64,000 nucleotides of DNA, from positions 6,366,017 through 6,430,016 of the forward strand of contig NC_084677.1 in NCBI RefSeq assembly GCF_028389875.1, written 5' to 3'. This document shows, in pieces, positions 22,480-34,015 of this stretch. The number at the start of each line of letters is the position of its first letter. The stretch's first letter is position 1. The notes under the pieces were generated by a model. The model did not search any database. It had not been told where the DNA came from and saw only the letters and a list, made by a program, of their open reading frames with translations. The stretch is from Rhea pennata. Its lineage: Eukaryota > Chordata > Aves > Rheiformes > Rheidae. The translations under genes were made by a program, and so were the position numbers.

Positions 22480-22770
22480 TAACTCAAGGAGAAGCATAAT
22501 TGCATGTAGTTCAACCTCCTATTTAATACAGAGTTTTCCTAAGAAATCCAATAATCTGTTTTATCTATAGTACCTTTTCGAGGAAGTCATTTCAGCCTTC
22601 AGTTGAAAGTACAAAGAAAGAGACAATTCATGGCGTTCCTTATTGCAGTGGCAATAAGGTTCTTTACAAATGGCAGCTTGTTCTGGTGATTAATCATCTC
22701 TCATGGTAAACCTGTGTGCTATGTTTCTAACTTGAACTGGTTTGGTTTCAGCTTCCAGGCCTTTGGTATC
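22480..22770 (-). mobile_element. Ancient CR1 LINE remnant
   Basis: Read on the + strand, the tract CTTGTTCTGGTGATTAATCA, then CTTGAACTGGTTTGGTTTCA, then CTTCCAGGCCTTTGG follows the order of old archosaur/turtle CR1 elements ('ctagtggttaattaccctcac', 'tctgaatttgtctagcttca', 'cttccagccattgg'), which appear this way when the element lies on the minus strand. It is heavily diverged; the limits are approximate. Confidence 0.5.
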
Positions 22771-24978
22771 AGGGCCAGTGTGAGAATATAGGCAACTCAG
22801 ATAATTACATAAGATAACAGCATGGAACAAGCAAGAAAAATAGGCCAGACCTCAACTGCCTGAATTCAGTCCACAACACTTTGTTTATATCCACTGCAGC
22901 CTAACCTGGAGTGGCTAAGGCATGCTTGCGCTCTCCAGTGCTTAAGCTCTGAAGACTATGGTATGAGGTGGACAAGTGAGAGTAGTGACATCTTAAGCCA
23001 CCAGATTTGCTTGATTGTTGAGCATTTGATGGCACGCTTGTCCTCTGTGTCTCTCTCCTAGACTTTACACCTGCTTCCTCAAGCCCCAGAATGGAGGTTA
23101 TAAAGAACAGAGTGTTAGTACTGAAGCACCTTCTGTAACCTTGTTTCTGCTGAAGCTCCTCCAGCTGGAAGGCACACAAAGTACAACAGTCCTTCTAGTC
23201 TTTTAGCACAACAGAGCAATTTTTAACTTGTGTGGGATAGACTTGCTTATTTTGAATCCAGCAGACTAAAATTGTTTTCTGTTGTCATTGCATTGATGCT
23301 TGATCTTTCCAGAAAGTTAAGGAATTACTCTCTGCAGTCCTTTTATGCTGCCTTGGAGACATGCAGCATTTCCCTGTGTAACAGAATAGAGTGTGTGTCT
23401 GTATTAGAATTTGCATGCTAATGCACTTTTGGCTTTTTCCATATTGTGAGCTTCTAAGTGTTTCAAAGTGGTTAAATTGATGAATACCTTGTGGAAAACA
23501 AATGTTGCTTGCCATGCACAGATGACCTCTGATGGGTACAGATTTACCACAAGAATTATTTGGTTTGTATTATATCATCATCTATTGTCCAGGTAGACTA
23601 TTTTTCTTAAAACTCAAAAGCTGCTTTACCTGATGGAGAGGAGGCCTTTCATTTTCATAGCCACCAGAAAAGATACAGATTGAGAAGAAAATGGACTGTG
23701 TCATCTCATGCAGCTGGCCTTTGTAGAGTGGGGCCTCTATTTTGTTGCTTCCTACTTCTTGTGCCCCTCCCATAACTATATTATGTAAATAAATACAGAG
23801 TGTTACTTCCAAGTTTTGATCTTAAATACATCCATCTAAATACATTGCTGCAAGTAGGTCCAGTAGCTTGGCTGGGTGTAGCTAGCCTCAGGACTGAGGA
23901 TCTAGTCCTGTAGTAAAACAGGCTGCATCTCAGTTACTAAAGTCCTACTGTGAAATGAGCTTCATCAGAATACATAGCTTTCTTGATGCACCAAGCAGAT
24001 AGCCTTTGTAGAGGCAGGCCTATTTCTTTTGGCTAAGGATTGGACCTAGTATCCTTTCCAAAGAGGACAGAAGAACCAACACAGTGTTTCTTCTTCAATG
24101 GTCAGTACTGCTGGGTTTTCTTACTCTGTGTGTGTGTTTGTTTGTTACCTTCCAGCCCAGGTAAAAAACAGAGTAGACAAAAGAGATTAGTGGCACAGAT
24201 CATGTGGGAATTGTTTGGCAGAACATATTTTTAAAAAGTATGCAAAAAATGAGAATGGAAGTACGTTTGTAGCATGTCAGTATAAATATTCCCAGTTCAA
24301 AGTATTGCTTAGCCTTTTCTATCTCAAAATGTGTGAATATAGGAATGTCATCCCTCATATAAAATTTATACACACATTATGTCTACAATTTTCTAGAGCT
24401 GTTTGAAGCAGTTTATGAATTTCAGTGGTGTTTTCTGAAGTAATACCTTGGGTCCCTAAAACATTCTTTCCTTCCCCTACCGTCACACCTCTCTAGCCAG
24501 GTTCCTTGCACATTGTCCCTCCTTTGTTACTATTTTTAAGCAAGCTGGGTTACATATACTTCCTAGAGCTTTTTGAGTCATGAACATGTAAGGTGACAGT
24601 ATCTTTATATATATTTATATAAACAGTAGTAAAATACATCCTTTGTTTTGAGTTCTTTGGGTATCTAACTTGCTTTTCCTGTGTTAGAGAGGTTTGCTTC
24701 CAGCAGATGGCACAGGAAGTTTCCTCTTACAGTACCAGCACCCAAATGCAGTAACTATATCTATATATGTTTAAGTGTGTGTTTCTTCTTTACAGATTGC
24801 TTGCTAATGTCAGTCTCTGGAATGTCTGGAAGGGGAGATGTGAAGGAACATCCCTAGCTTCTTCAGCAAGGTTAGAGTATTCTCTTAAGCTCCTGCTTCC
24901 TTTCCTTTTGACTGAGGGATTTCCTTTTGTAATAGGAGTATTGACAGTAAATTGTATTGTTTTTTAAACATGCGTGTG

Positions 24979-24999
24979 TACACACACACACACACACAC
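24979..24999 (+). repeat. (CA)n microsatellite
   Basis: About ten CA units preceded by TGCGTGTGTA, so the local sequence is partly self-complementary. Likely length-variable. Confidence 0.9.
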
Positions 25000-25298
25000 T
25001 TGATTTGATGTTTTTTTTTCTTCTCCAGTTTCTTATAACTAGTGATTCTGAAAAAACAGTGGTCTTGTTTATATCCCTAGGGTTTGAACCTGATCAGGAA
25101 ATGCAAATAATACACTAGCACCAGCTATAAGGAAAACAAGTTCTTTAGAAAAGAAAGAAGACAATGTAGGAATATATGATCCTCAAATGTCTCTTCAGTC
25201 TTTGAATCCAATCTGCTGCTAGTACAAGTGACTATACCATGTAATTTCTTGCAACTTTGTCAAATGGACTCTCTCCGTTTCTTAAGAAATGCTGTTTG

Positions 25299-25321
25299 TT
25301 TTTTTTTTTTTTTTTTTTTTT
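25299..25321 (+). repeat. Poly-T tract
   Basis: A run of about 23 T, upstream of an ancient CR1 remnant but not part of it as far as can be seen. Confidence 0.8.
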
Positions 25322-25557
25322 CTTCCTTTGAAGACTGATACTGGTTAGTGAACCATGTAGTGACAGGTAAAATGTTGTTAAAAAATAGTAACACTAGCTT
25401 TTGCCTCAAAGATGGGGAAAAAATACATGTGATGAGTTTGGCCCAAAAAAAAGTAACAGTGAATTGGGCATATATGGTATAAGAAGACCGGTATTCACTA
25501 TTCTGTAATGGCCTGACTCAATTCATTCGGGAGGCTATCAACAGCAGGTTTATGTTT

Positions 25558-25820
25558 TAGAGTCACAGGAAATTAGGTCAGAAGGGACACCAAGGAATAG
25601 CCTGTTTTGTTTTTTTTCCTCTCGGAGTAGGACCATATGGAGCTAAAAATCTTGAGTGCTTGTTTTGCTTGTTATTAAAGCCTCTAATGATACAAATTCT
25701 GTATTTCTTTCAGTAATCTGTACCAATGCTTTATTATCCTTTCTAATGGAAAGGTTTTTTAATGGCTAAACTGTTTGTCTTGTAGCAATTTGAGATCATT
25801 ACATCTTTCTTATTACAATC
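25558..25820 (-). mobile_element. Ancient CR1 LINE remnant, 3' portion
   Basis: The + strand order AGAGTCACAGGAAATTAGGT / CAGAAGGGACACCAAGGAAT, then AAAGCCTCTAATGATACAAATTC, then CAGTAATCTGTACCAATGCT, then GGAAAGGTTTTTTAATGGCT matches segment by segment the reverse complement of old CR1 3' ends ('aggtcagaagggacc', 'aacctccaatgatggagattcc', 'gtaattcattccagtgct', 'aggaagtttttcctaat'). Divergence is high, so the insertion is old. A T-rich tract interrupts it near 25.61 kb. Confidence 0.6.
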
Positions 25821-27420
25821 AACTTTAAATGTGAGAGGTCTACCTTGGATGAATGGGAACAAAGTGACATATTTGATCTAGCCTCCAGTCATGCATGAAC
25901 TCGAGACGGAAGAGTACTATGACACTATTTGCAAAACAGTATTGTCTCCAGCTAAAAGAACAGCTGAAGAGCCTCAGCAGCTCTGAGCCTGCAGAGTTCC
26001 TGCCTTGCTTGGACTCTGTACAGCTCTCTTCTCTAGTGATCTCCAGCTGCTCTGCCAGGATGCTCCGTGAAGCCTGCAGTGGCTCCAGTGAGGGCTGAGC
26101 AGGGTCCGACAGCTCCTTTGTCCTGTGACTGTGCATCTGCTATGAGCCCAAATGCATGAGCTCTCCTTTCAGATGATTGCCATGGAGAGAGGCTGCCTGC
26201 ATTTTGGCCATAGGAGAGGAGAGGGAGAGGTGCATTCTGGAGCTTTTGTTGGGCTTTTGCCTGGCCAGGTCTTAGGTTTGAAGAAGTTCAAGACTTTAAA
26301 TGTGACCTAGAGTTCTGTGGGATGAAAGTCAAGGGAGGAGTCAGTGTGCTTGCAATAGCTTCTACTGTTGAGGGGACTTACACCGATATTTACTGTCTAT
26401 CAAATAGGAGTTTCAAGGGGGCTTTTTTTTTTTCCTTTTTCTTTTTTTTCCCTTTTCCTCTGTAACTAGCCCATTGCTGTAATTAGCTGAGATGTGACAA
26501 AAGTGTGAATAACTGAGACAGGATCATCGTTACTTACAGAGACACTATTGCTAAATCTTGATGAGGAATCCCACTTTTTTACTATAGATTGAGTTGATAT
26601 ATTGCTGATATGTTCAGAAAAGATTGAATCGTAGCTAAACACTAATTGAAATACTACCCAAAAGTATCAGCTTTTGCCTCTGGTTTAACCTCACAGGAAT
26701 TTTGGACTGTTTAAGTGGTAGGAACAGCAGTAGGAGCAGTATTCAGTAGATTCATACATTATCATTGCCATGTGCATCCATGTAATTTAACTGCTTCAAT
26801 TCAGTAGTGTTTACAAGAAAAAAAGTATGTTTGTTCTAGATCAGATTGAAATATTTGTGAAGGCTTAGGTTTTATATTTGACCTCAATTTGACATCAACT
26901 CTATCATTTGAGGTTTTTGATATGAGATGAGATAAAATCCTAAATCACTTTCCCTGTTGCTGTTTTTGCCTAAACTAAGAATGCCCCAAGTGGCTGCAGC
27001 TAAACATGAACCGGTGAGAGGAGAATTGATCCGTGTGAGACTGCAATGGTTGAGACACGGATTCCTGTCGCTAGAAGCAAACAGGCTGCCTGACGGCTCG
27101 GAGATGCAGTGTGACTTGCAGAACTGAACCAAGCGGGGAGCTGAGGACGGCTGGCAGCTCGTCTCAACAGGACAGTGTCTGCTACTGCCAGCAACACGAT
27201 TTCGGTTCCTTTCCTCTCTTTCTTGCCAGGCGGGGCCCTTGCGGCTCCGAGGGAGCAGCGCGGTGGCGCGCGGGATCCGCCGCGGGGGCGGGCGGCTCTG
27301 TCCTGAGTGCCTCGCCCGGCCGAGCAGACGCGCTCGTGCCGCCGCGCCGCCCGTCCGCGCCGCCCCGGGCAGCCTGGCCGCGCCGCGCCGCGCGGGGGCG
27401 TGCCCGAGCCGCGCGCTGCC

Positions 27421-27425
27421 ATTGG
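27421..27425 (-). promoter_or_regulatory. Inverted CCAAT box (ATTGG)
   Basis: ATTGGCCGAG, an NF-Y-type site in reverse orientation, about 140 bases upstream of the proposed exon 1 donor. A second copy follows 41 bases later. Confidence 0.5.
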
Positions 27426-27461
27426 CCGAGCCGCGAGCGGGGCCGCGGGCCGGCGGCGCGC

Positions 27462-27466
27462 ATTGG
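27462..27466 (-). promoter_or_regulatory. Inverted CCAAT box (ATTGG)
   Basis: ATTGGCTGCGG, the second NF-Y-type site. Two such boxes spaced by about four helical turns are typical of active CpG-island promoters and suggest transcription start downstream, around 27.5 kb. Confidence 0.5.
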
Positions 27467-27489
27467 CTGCGGCGGCGCGCGGGCTGCGG

Positions 27490-27564
27490 CGCGCAGGCTG
27501 TGGCGAGCGAGGCGGCGAGCGGCCCCGGGCCCTGCGGCGCCGCTGCGCGCCCCGGCGCCTCCCG
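27490..27564 (+). other. ABAT: Inferred noncoding ABAT exon 1 (5' limit uncertain)
   Basis: CCTCCCG|GTGAGC at 27564/27565 is a good consensus splice donor at the heart of the CpG island and downstream of the CCAAT boxes. The next ABAT exon has a clear acceptor and 59 bases of untranslated sequence, so a noncoding exon 1 is required. The 5' end given is only a guess from the CCAAT box positions. Alternative first exons are possible. Confidence 0.45.
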
Positions 27565-29034
27565 GTGAGCGGCGGGACCGCGCGGCGCGCCGGGCCGGGC
27601 CGGGCCGCCGGGGGAGGGGGCCTGCGCGAGGGAGCCCGCGGGAGGCGGGGGTGCTGGCGGCCCCACGCGCCCCAGGCTCGGCCTAGGCTGCGGCGGGAGG
27701 AGCGGGCTGCCCTCGCCGCCCCGCCGTTCCCGGGGCGAAGGGCTGACGGCGGCCTTACCCGCCCCGTCCTCGGCACCGCTGCAGTGAGCCCGCTGCTCCC
27801 CGTCTCTTGCACGGGCTCCTGCTGCGCTGTCGAGTATCTGCTTAACCGACCGACTCCCGGAATGAGTGTTTGTGTTGGGAGTGGGCTACCTTAAGGGGTT
27901 TCATTTTTGTTGGAACTGAGTGGTTCTGGGCCCCCACAAGTGCTTGGCAGGGTGCAGTCAGCAGGCATTGCCCCGGGATCCAGGAGACCACCCCTGGCTT
28001 GAAGGAGGACTTGGTGGTGGTGAGTTGGACAGACAGAGGAGGAGGCATCTGTGATGTCCTGTGGCCCTTACAGCTGTGCTCTCTGTTGGGCTCGGTCTGG
28101 CAAGCAGATGGACCTTACCACGGGGCTACATCACGGAGGAGAGAAAAGGGAGCATAAAGGCACAAATCAGTGGGAAAATAAATGTATAGTGTGGAGGAAA
28201 TGCAGCTGGCTTTGCAGACAGTTCACCCTTGCCTAATACATTTTAGAGAGCTGAATGAAAATTTTCAGTAGCAGTGCTAATAAGGGCAGCTGCCAGACAT
28301 TTTAGCCCAGCAGGGATTCACCAGTTTTCAGTTTCCTATTCCTAGCTGCAAGTGAGGACAGTGCAACCACCATCCTGCTGGTGATGCAAACCTCAAGCCC
28401 CTGCCTCTAGTTTTGCCCTGGAACCTCAACAGCTTTACATCCTGGGGCTTAATTCCAACTTTACTTCCTGTGCTTTAAAGTAGCCCATAGTTGTTTAGCC
28501 TGAGCTTTGCCTTCATCTAGCTTCACTTTTGCCACCATGGTTCTCCTTTCCTGCTCTAGTATATAGAGAAGGGAATGATAAGCTAACTAGATGGGGAGAT
28601 TTGCAAGTAAATTTGTAATCAGTAATGAATGTTCAGGCTTGCAGAAGCTAGATTCTGCCCTACAGTTCAAAGGCATAGCTGATGGTTATGGTCTTTTCTC
28701 TAATGATTTTAGGCAAGAAATTCAGCCTAGGATGAAAGTTAATTGGTATGAAAGGAAAGCACTAGTAGGATGACCTTCTAGAAGCCCTACAGTAGAGAAA
28801 TTATGTATTGCATATTACTACAATGCAATTATCATATTCTAAATTGTATTGAGGATATATATTTGCAGCTTTTATTGCATTTTTACTATAGTTGGCCCTT
28901 TCGTGTATTTGACTAGTGTAAGCGTTAAGCAAATTGTGCCTGAGGTTAGTTTGTCCTCTCTAACCAGAGTTAAATATGCAGACTTGGAGATCAAGGATGC
29001 AGATAGTGGATCATAAATCATAGTACTAAAGCAC

Positions 29035-29115
29035 AGGATATGTAAAGAAGGATAATATCTGGACATCATAGTGTTTCTCATCCATAGTGTTCAAAGTGCT
29101 TCACAAATGAGAAAC
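29035..29115 (-). repeat. MIR-like SINE 3' end remnant
   Basis: On the minus strand the sequence reads TTGTGAAGCACTTTGAACAC then TATGGATGAGAAACACTATG. This follows the conserved tail of amniote MIR-like SINEs ('gtaaagcgctttgagatctacggatgaaaagcgctata'). Only this tail is convincing; the rest is too diverged to delimit. Confidence 0.45.
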
Positions 29116-29657
29116 GTGTTAGTAATCTGGCTGTGTAAAACAGAGAGAGAAAGCTGTTACTGCAGTTAACCTTCTGTGTAACTTTTCAGACTCAGGAACA
29201 GTGTTCAGCTCTCTCATGCCTGTATTCAGTTGGTGCTCTGTCATTATGCTATATTGCATCTCTTGGAAAATTCTGAATGCAAAAGAATGTGATGTGGACA
29301 TACCCTGATAGTGGAGACCTGAATCTGTAAGTCTGTGGGGTTAGTAGCCGACCACTTAGGAAGATTATGAGAAAAAATGCAATAGAACAACTTTCTGCAA
29401 AGCCCAACCCCTTTAGGTGTCTGGGGACTAATGCACTGAGAGACATGCTGTAGAGTAAGGTGTTCTGTGCACTCAGATACAAAATAAATAATTGGATATT
29501 TATACACAGGAGACAGTAAACAAATAGTCCTACATATAAGTACTAGCCAAATCTGTAGGTGTTGTGCTGGCAGCTGTGCTCTCTTTGGGAAAGAAAAATG
29601 TCTTCATCTGAATTGCTTCAGAAGCAAAGTGGAATTAAGATGCTCATTGGACATTTG

Positions 29658-29686
29658 TGTGTATATACATATACATATATATATCT
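29658..29686 (+). repeat. TG/TA alternating tract
   Basis: An alternating purine-pyrimidine run (GTGTGTATATACATATACATATATATAT) of about 29 bases. Simple repeat in ABAT intron 1. Confidence 0.8.
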
Positions 29687-31102
29687 CCTAACCAGTTCTT
29701 GCTCCACCTGCCAGTAGCTTAGAGCCCGTCAGGTAGTTCTCCACGCCCTATCTTGTTGGTATGGTACCTCAAAGTAAGAGGTTCAAGAATAGTTACTCTA
29801 CTGACTTGTATACCCAACAGTCATTTTTTTATCATCATTCTAATAATAGAATGTTGTATTTGTGCAACAACTGCACCAGTCTCAGATACTCTCCTTCAAC
29901 AACATAACCTCTACTGCAGAATGACCAAAGCCTCCCAATTTGTGCTTTAATCACAGGACCAGGTCTAGATTAAAGCATCTCAAGTCACACCATGACATAC
30001 ACCTCTACTACTCTTAACTTCCTATGTTCAGTGATTATAACAAGAAGGTTCACAGAACTGGGAAGATTTTGCAGCTAATCTGTCACAAATTGAGTCTGGG
30101 TTTTGACTTCTCAGTTCTGTTTTATGACACTTAGGGCTGATAGTCCATTTCAGAAACATTTGTACAAATTTTAAGCTGTTTTAAGTCCATATTAAGATTT
30201 CTTTCTTCTCTTATCCAGTTGGAAACAGCTTGTGGAAATGTCAGGAAAAAAAAAGCTATTTAACTGTGATATACATGTCTACTGTTTAGACAATGTGGCA
30301 TTCATTGGTTGGTTTTGTATCTTAAAATCTTACTGCACTGGCCACATACTAGAAAATTTTAATCATTGGTGATTCTTTCTTTGAACTTGAATGAATCTCC
30401 TTCAGTCTTGGGTTTGGTTTGTGCGTGAGAGGACGCTTAGAGAAAAAAAAAGGAATACATCATGATGGGGTAATTTTCAAGTTTCACGTGAGATGTTTCT
30501 ATTCTTTAGTGTTTTCAAAAATCATGTGATTCGTTCTTGCATGTTGCAAATTGTCAACTTACCTGTGCTTTTTTTGTTTAAGGAAGCTTTTTCAGTAGAG
30601 GATGCTGTTCATGTAAAGTTCTTTATAAGGTCTTAAGAGTTTTTCAGGCATAACGGTAAGTCTGAATCAAACACTTAAGTATCTCATCTCATTTGAAAGA
30701 GTCAGTAGCAGAAGAGCTCAGTTATATCTCCTGTCAGTAGGAAGACAACTAATACTGACATTCGGGAAGCCCTGTACCTGCTTGATTCCTGTGAAAGTAA
30801 AGGTAATGCAAAAGTGAGGCATCAAGAGCAGTGCAGTATTGTCCTTAGAATATGTAATTTAAAGACTGCTAATATACTACATACCATGGGCATATCACCT
30901 GTGGAAGTGTGAATATAGTTTAAGCTTGAAAAAACACTATTCCTATTCCAAACTTTGGCCTACTTTCAGATGCCTTTTCTTTTATGAACAGAAAAGCTTG
31001 ACTAAGATGTTGGAACTGCTGCCAACTTAAAGATAATTCTACCATCGCCTGTTCTGGGACTTGAACATCATACAGCTCTTTCCTCTCTTTGTGTCTGTAT
31101 TT

Positions 31103-31151
31103 GTTTTTTTTTTTTTTGTTTTGTTTTTTTTTTGTTTTTGTTTTTTTTTTA
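31103..31151 (+). repeat. T-rich tract with G interruptions
   Basis: About 48 bases of almost pure T broken by single G residues. Simple repeat; similar tracts occur near 33960-34015. Confidence 0.8.
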
Positions 31152-33957
31152 TCAGATCGCAGTCGTGTTTCCTGAAATGACAGCTATGGGCCACAAAAAT
31201 GGGAAAAGTGATATTTTGTTAGCCATGTGGTGTTTGTGCAAAAATAACATTATTCTGGGGATTTTACAAAGCATACAACGTATCTAAAAGACAGAATATT
31301 GTCCTAAGCTGTTTCTGTGGCTTTCAGATTCTCTCCTGATTGGTGAGAGTTGGGTTCTGTGTTCTGCCTTTGTATTAGATTTGGGTTTTTTATCCTTCCT
31401 TTGGAAAAGTATCTTACCCTCCTTTTCCCATCTCTTAAGAAGCCAAATGTTAGACATTCAGCAGAAGAATCAGGTAGGAGCCTAGGTAGTGTTGCAGTTC
31501 TTCAATGCCTTGGTTATATGACAGAGTAAGGTTGACCCTCTTCCTGTCTAATTGAGATATATCTGTTTGTAGCAAAGAGAAAATTTTCAGAAAGTATTTT
31601 ATTTCTGAAAGATTGGCAACAGCCATTGCCACAAGGTACAAACTTGCACTTAGTAGGAATTAGGACAAATCACAAGCTTTTGAAAAACTGTAGAGTTTAG
31701 ATTACTAAAGTTTTCTGAAGACTATTTTTAATGATGCAAGACTTCAATGAATATAATCATGTTTTGGTATGTGTAATAAATGGCATAATAAAACAATGAC
31801 TAGGGCAGTCCTGTTAATTTCTTATGTTGTTCTATGAGATCCTTGTTTTTCTCTTGAAAAGTGATCACCCTTCTTGTAACATGAAGTTTTATGTTCACGG
31901 ATGTTGCTGTTCTGTCCTCGTTTATGGATTTGGAGTGTTCTTGTACGTTTTGCGCTTGACAGCTTCTACAGCTGTAAATTCTGTTGAGGAAATACATGCA
32001 GTTCATATTCTAGCTCAGGATGTGTAGTCGTATAATTATTATACATCAGATAGTAGCTGAACTCGTCAGCTACCTTTGTGAAAGTATCCTGGAGTTGGTT
32101 CTGAAAGCTGGTCACCTTTAGTGTCAAAGACGGAGGCCTGCCGTATTAATGAATCTGCTTTTTAAAAAAATGATAAAGCTGTAGCGTGCTAGTTGATGTG
32201 AGAAAGTATTAAAGATGCTGAAAAGTTACGGCCTGAGCACTAAGTTGAATGCTGCCAGCTTAAGAAAGAGCCAAGATTGTGAACTTAGTTATTCAAACCC
32301 AAATGATTCTGTTTTGGATTGTCTAGTGTAATTATTTTAGAGGATCTCAGTATTAATACAAGGGAAAAAATTTGTGCAGATGACAAAACATTTGTATTGT
32401 ACTGCATCAAAATTCTTGGGGCCTTTGAGTAAGAGGCCAGTGGTATGGAACTCTTTCTGTGCCAAGGTATAAGGCACTTACAGACAATAAAGCTTCAGAC
32501 TTCCTGTATTCCTGAGTTTTTTATTCAGGCTTTATTATTTCACTGCAACCCAACTTAATATTGATAGGGAACAGATTTCTCCAAGATATCTTTATCTTCT
32601 TATGACTCCTAAGGAACTCAGCAGTTTAAAAATTAAAACAGTTTATGTGGAAAGTCAGAAGCTTCAGAATTCCAGTTCTGATGGTGTGTGTATGGGGGGG
32701 CTGAGTAATGCTGCTTGCTAAAGTTTTCTTGAAGGAAAAAAAAAAAAGTCAATAGATCTCAAGTACACCCTGGGTGCCAGGATGTAGTGCCCAACTACTT
32801 TATCTGTAGAGATACAATTCTGATTATAAAACAACTTCTAATCTTATCTCTAGTTTTCCTAATCTGCAAAACATTTTTTAAAAAATCTTTAGATTAGAAT
32901 TTTTATGCCATCATCAAATTATGCAAAGTTAAATCTTAATTTTACAAGTTTAAGTGAAAGTATGCTGTTTTTGAACTGTGGTACTTGTCTAAAATTTTAC
33001 TTTACACAGGAGTTTTTTTTAGCAGCGTACTCAGAATGGCTGGACTTTGAAACGTGGCCTAGTTAACTATCAGGATTTTTGGAATGCACCTCTATCTAGA
33101 TCTGGGGAGGGAAGCTGGCTAGAGGATGGCAAAGAGACTGAGCAGGTCTTTAAGCAATACTTACCTGGCACCTGCTAAAATACATCAGCAGAATCCAGTT
33201 GGTGATGTGTGCTTTCCCTGTTTGGCTCTGTGGGCTGAGGGCAGCTGCTGGGAGGCTCCACATAAGGAAGACAGTACTGTGACTGGGTCATGGAGGTGGA
33301 CGGCTTCCTGAGCAGCAAGGTGCTCCTCAGCCGCCAGAGGAGACTGCCTTTGTGGAAAACCAGCCATTGCTCCCTTTGGTTTATTGAGCGTTCGTATGCG
33401 TGGATGTATTGCCCGCTTCTACTGGTCTTCCCTCACAGCTTTCCAAACTCTTGAATATCTCTTAGTGAAGCCTCCTCTCTCCATAGTCTTGTCAATGCCA
33501 ATTTGTCTTAAAAATATTTGGTTCAATAGTGCTCATTAGAGCACTAACATCAATAATGAAGCAGTAGTTGCTATTGTTTTCTTTTGTTGTGTCTTAGGTC
33601 TATTTTGAGGACGCTTGGTCCCGTCTGTCAGTTCTAATAATAAATGCTTTGATGAAGACCATTATAGCCTTTTAACAGGTCTAGTAGAACATATGCTAGC
33701 CTGTTGTTTGAAAGACCTGCTGGTATGGAAATGGAAGCTGAAAGGGAGGACAAGATAAACTGAAAGAAAAAGTGAGAGCATCTGTGCTGCCACCCTTGTT
33801 AGCTGACATCTTGTGCCAGTCTGAAGTGCACAGGTTACTTCCCGATAGATTGGATGGCTATAAAACATTATGATATATTTATGGTTATGGAGTAGCGTTA
33901 TCAAAGAATGTGAATTTCCAGCACGTAGTGTTGGAGAAGGGGGGAAGGAGGTTGAGG

Positions 33958-34015
33958 GTTTTTTTGTATGCTTTGTTTTTTGGGTTTTTTGTTTTTGTTT
34001 TTTGTTTTTTTTTCC
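33958..34015 (+). repeat. T/G-rich low-complexity tract
   Basis: A TTTTG-type irregular repeat ending in a pure T run. No element was recognised around it. Confidence 0.75.

Larger units (their letters stand above)
18336..27200. other. Intergenic region between METTL22 and ABAT
   Basis: No coding exon or RNA gene is recognisable. The region holds homopolymer T tracts (18780-18798, 20052-20076, 25299-25321), a G-quadruplex motif, a short palindrome, a (CA)n tract and two ancient CR1 remnants. Around 25.85-26.25 kb the composition is somewhat richer in G+C and has overlapping open frames of 67 and 98 codons on opposite strands, with no similarity I know. Confidence 0.6.
27200..27830. promoter_or_regulatory. 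ABAT: CpG island, ABAT promoter
   Basis: A very CpG-dense segment flanked by A+T-rich DNA. It lies between the METTL22 end and the ABAT start-codon exon, on the side from which ABAT is read. Two inverted CCAAT boxes and G+C-rich elements are present and no TATA box is evident, as in broad CpG-island promoters. Assignment to ABAT rests on position, on the donor at 27564/27565 and on the known gene order METTL22-ABAT; no transcript evidence is available here. Open frames of 190-270 codons in several frames are composition artefacts. Confidence 0.7.

Noticed and set aside
26884..27894. Open frames of 190-270 codons on both strands in the ABAT CpG island
   Set aside because: Same composition artefact; no known domain, and the frames contradict one another. 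The island is explained as promoter plus noncoding exon.
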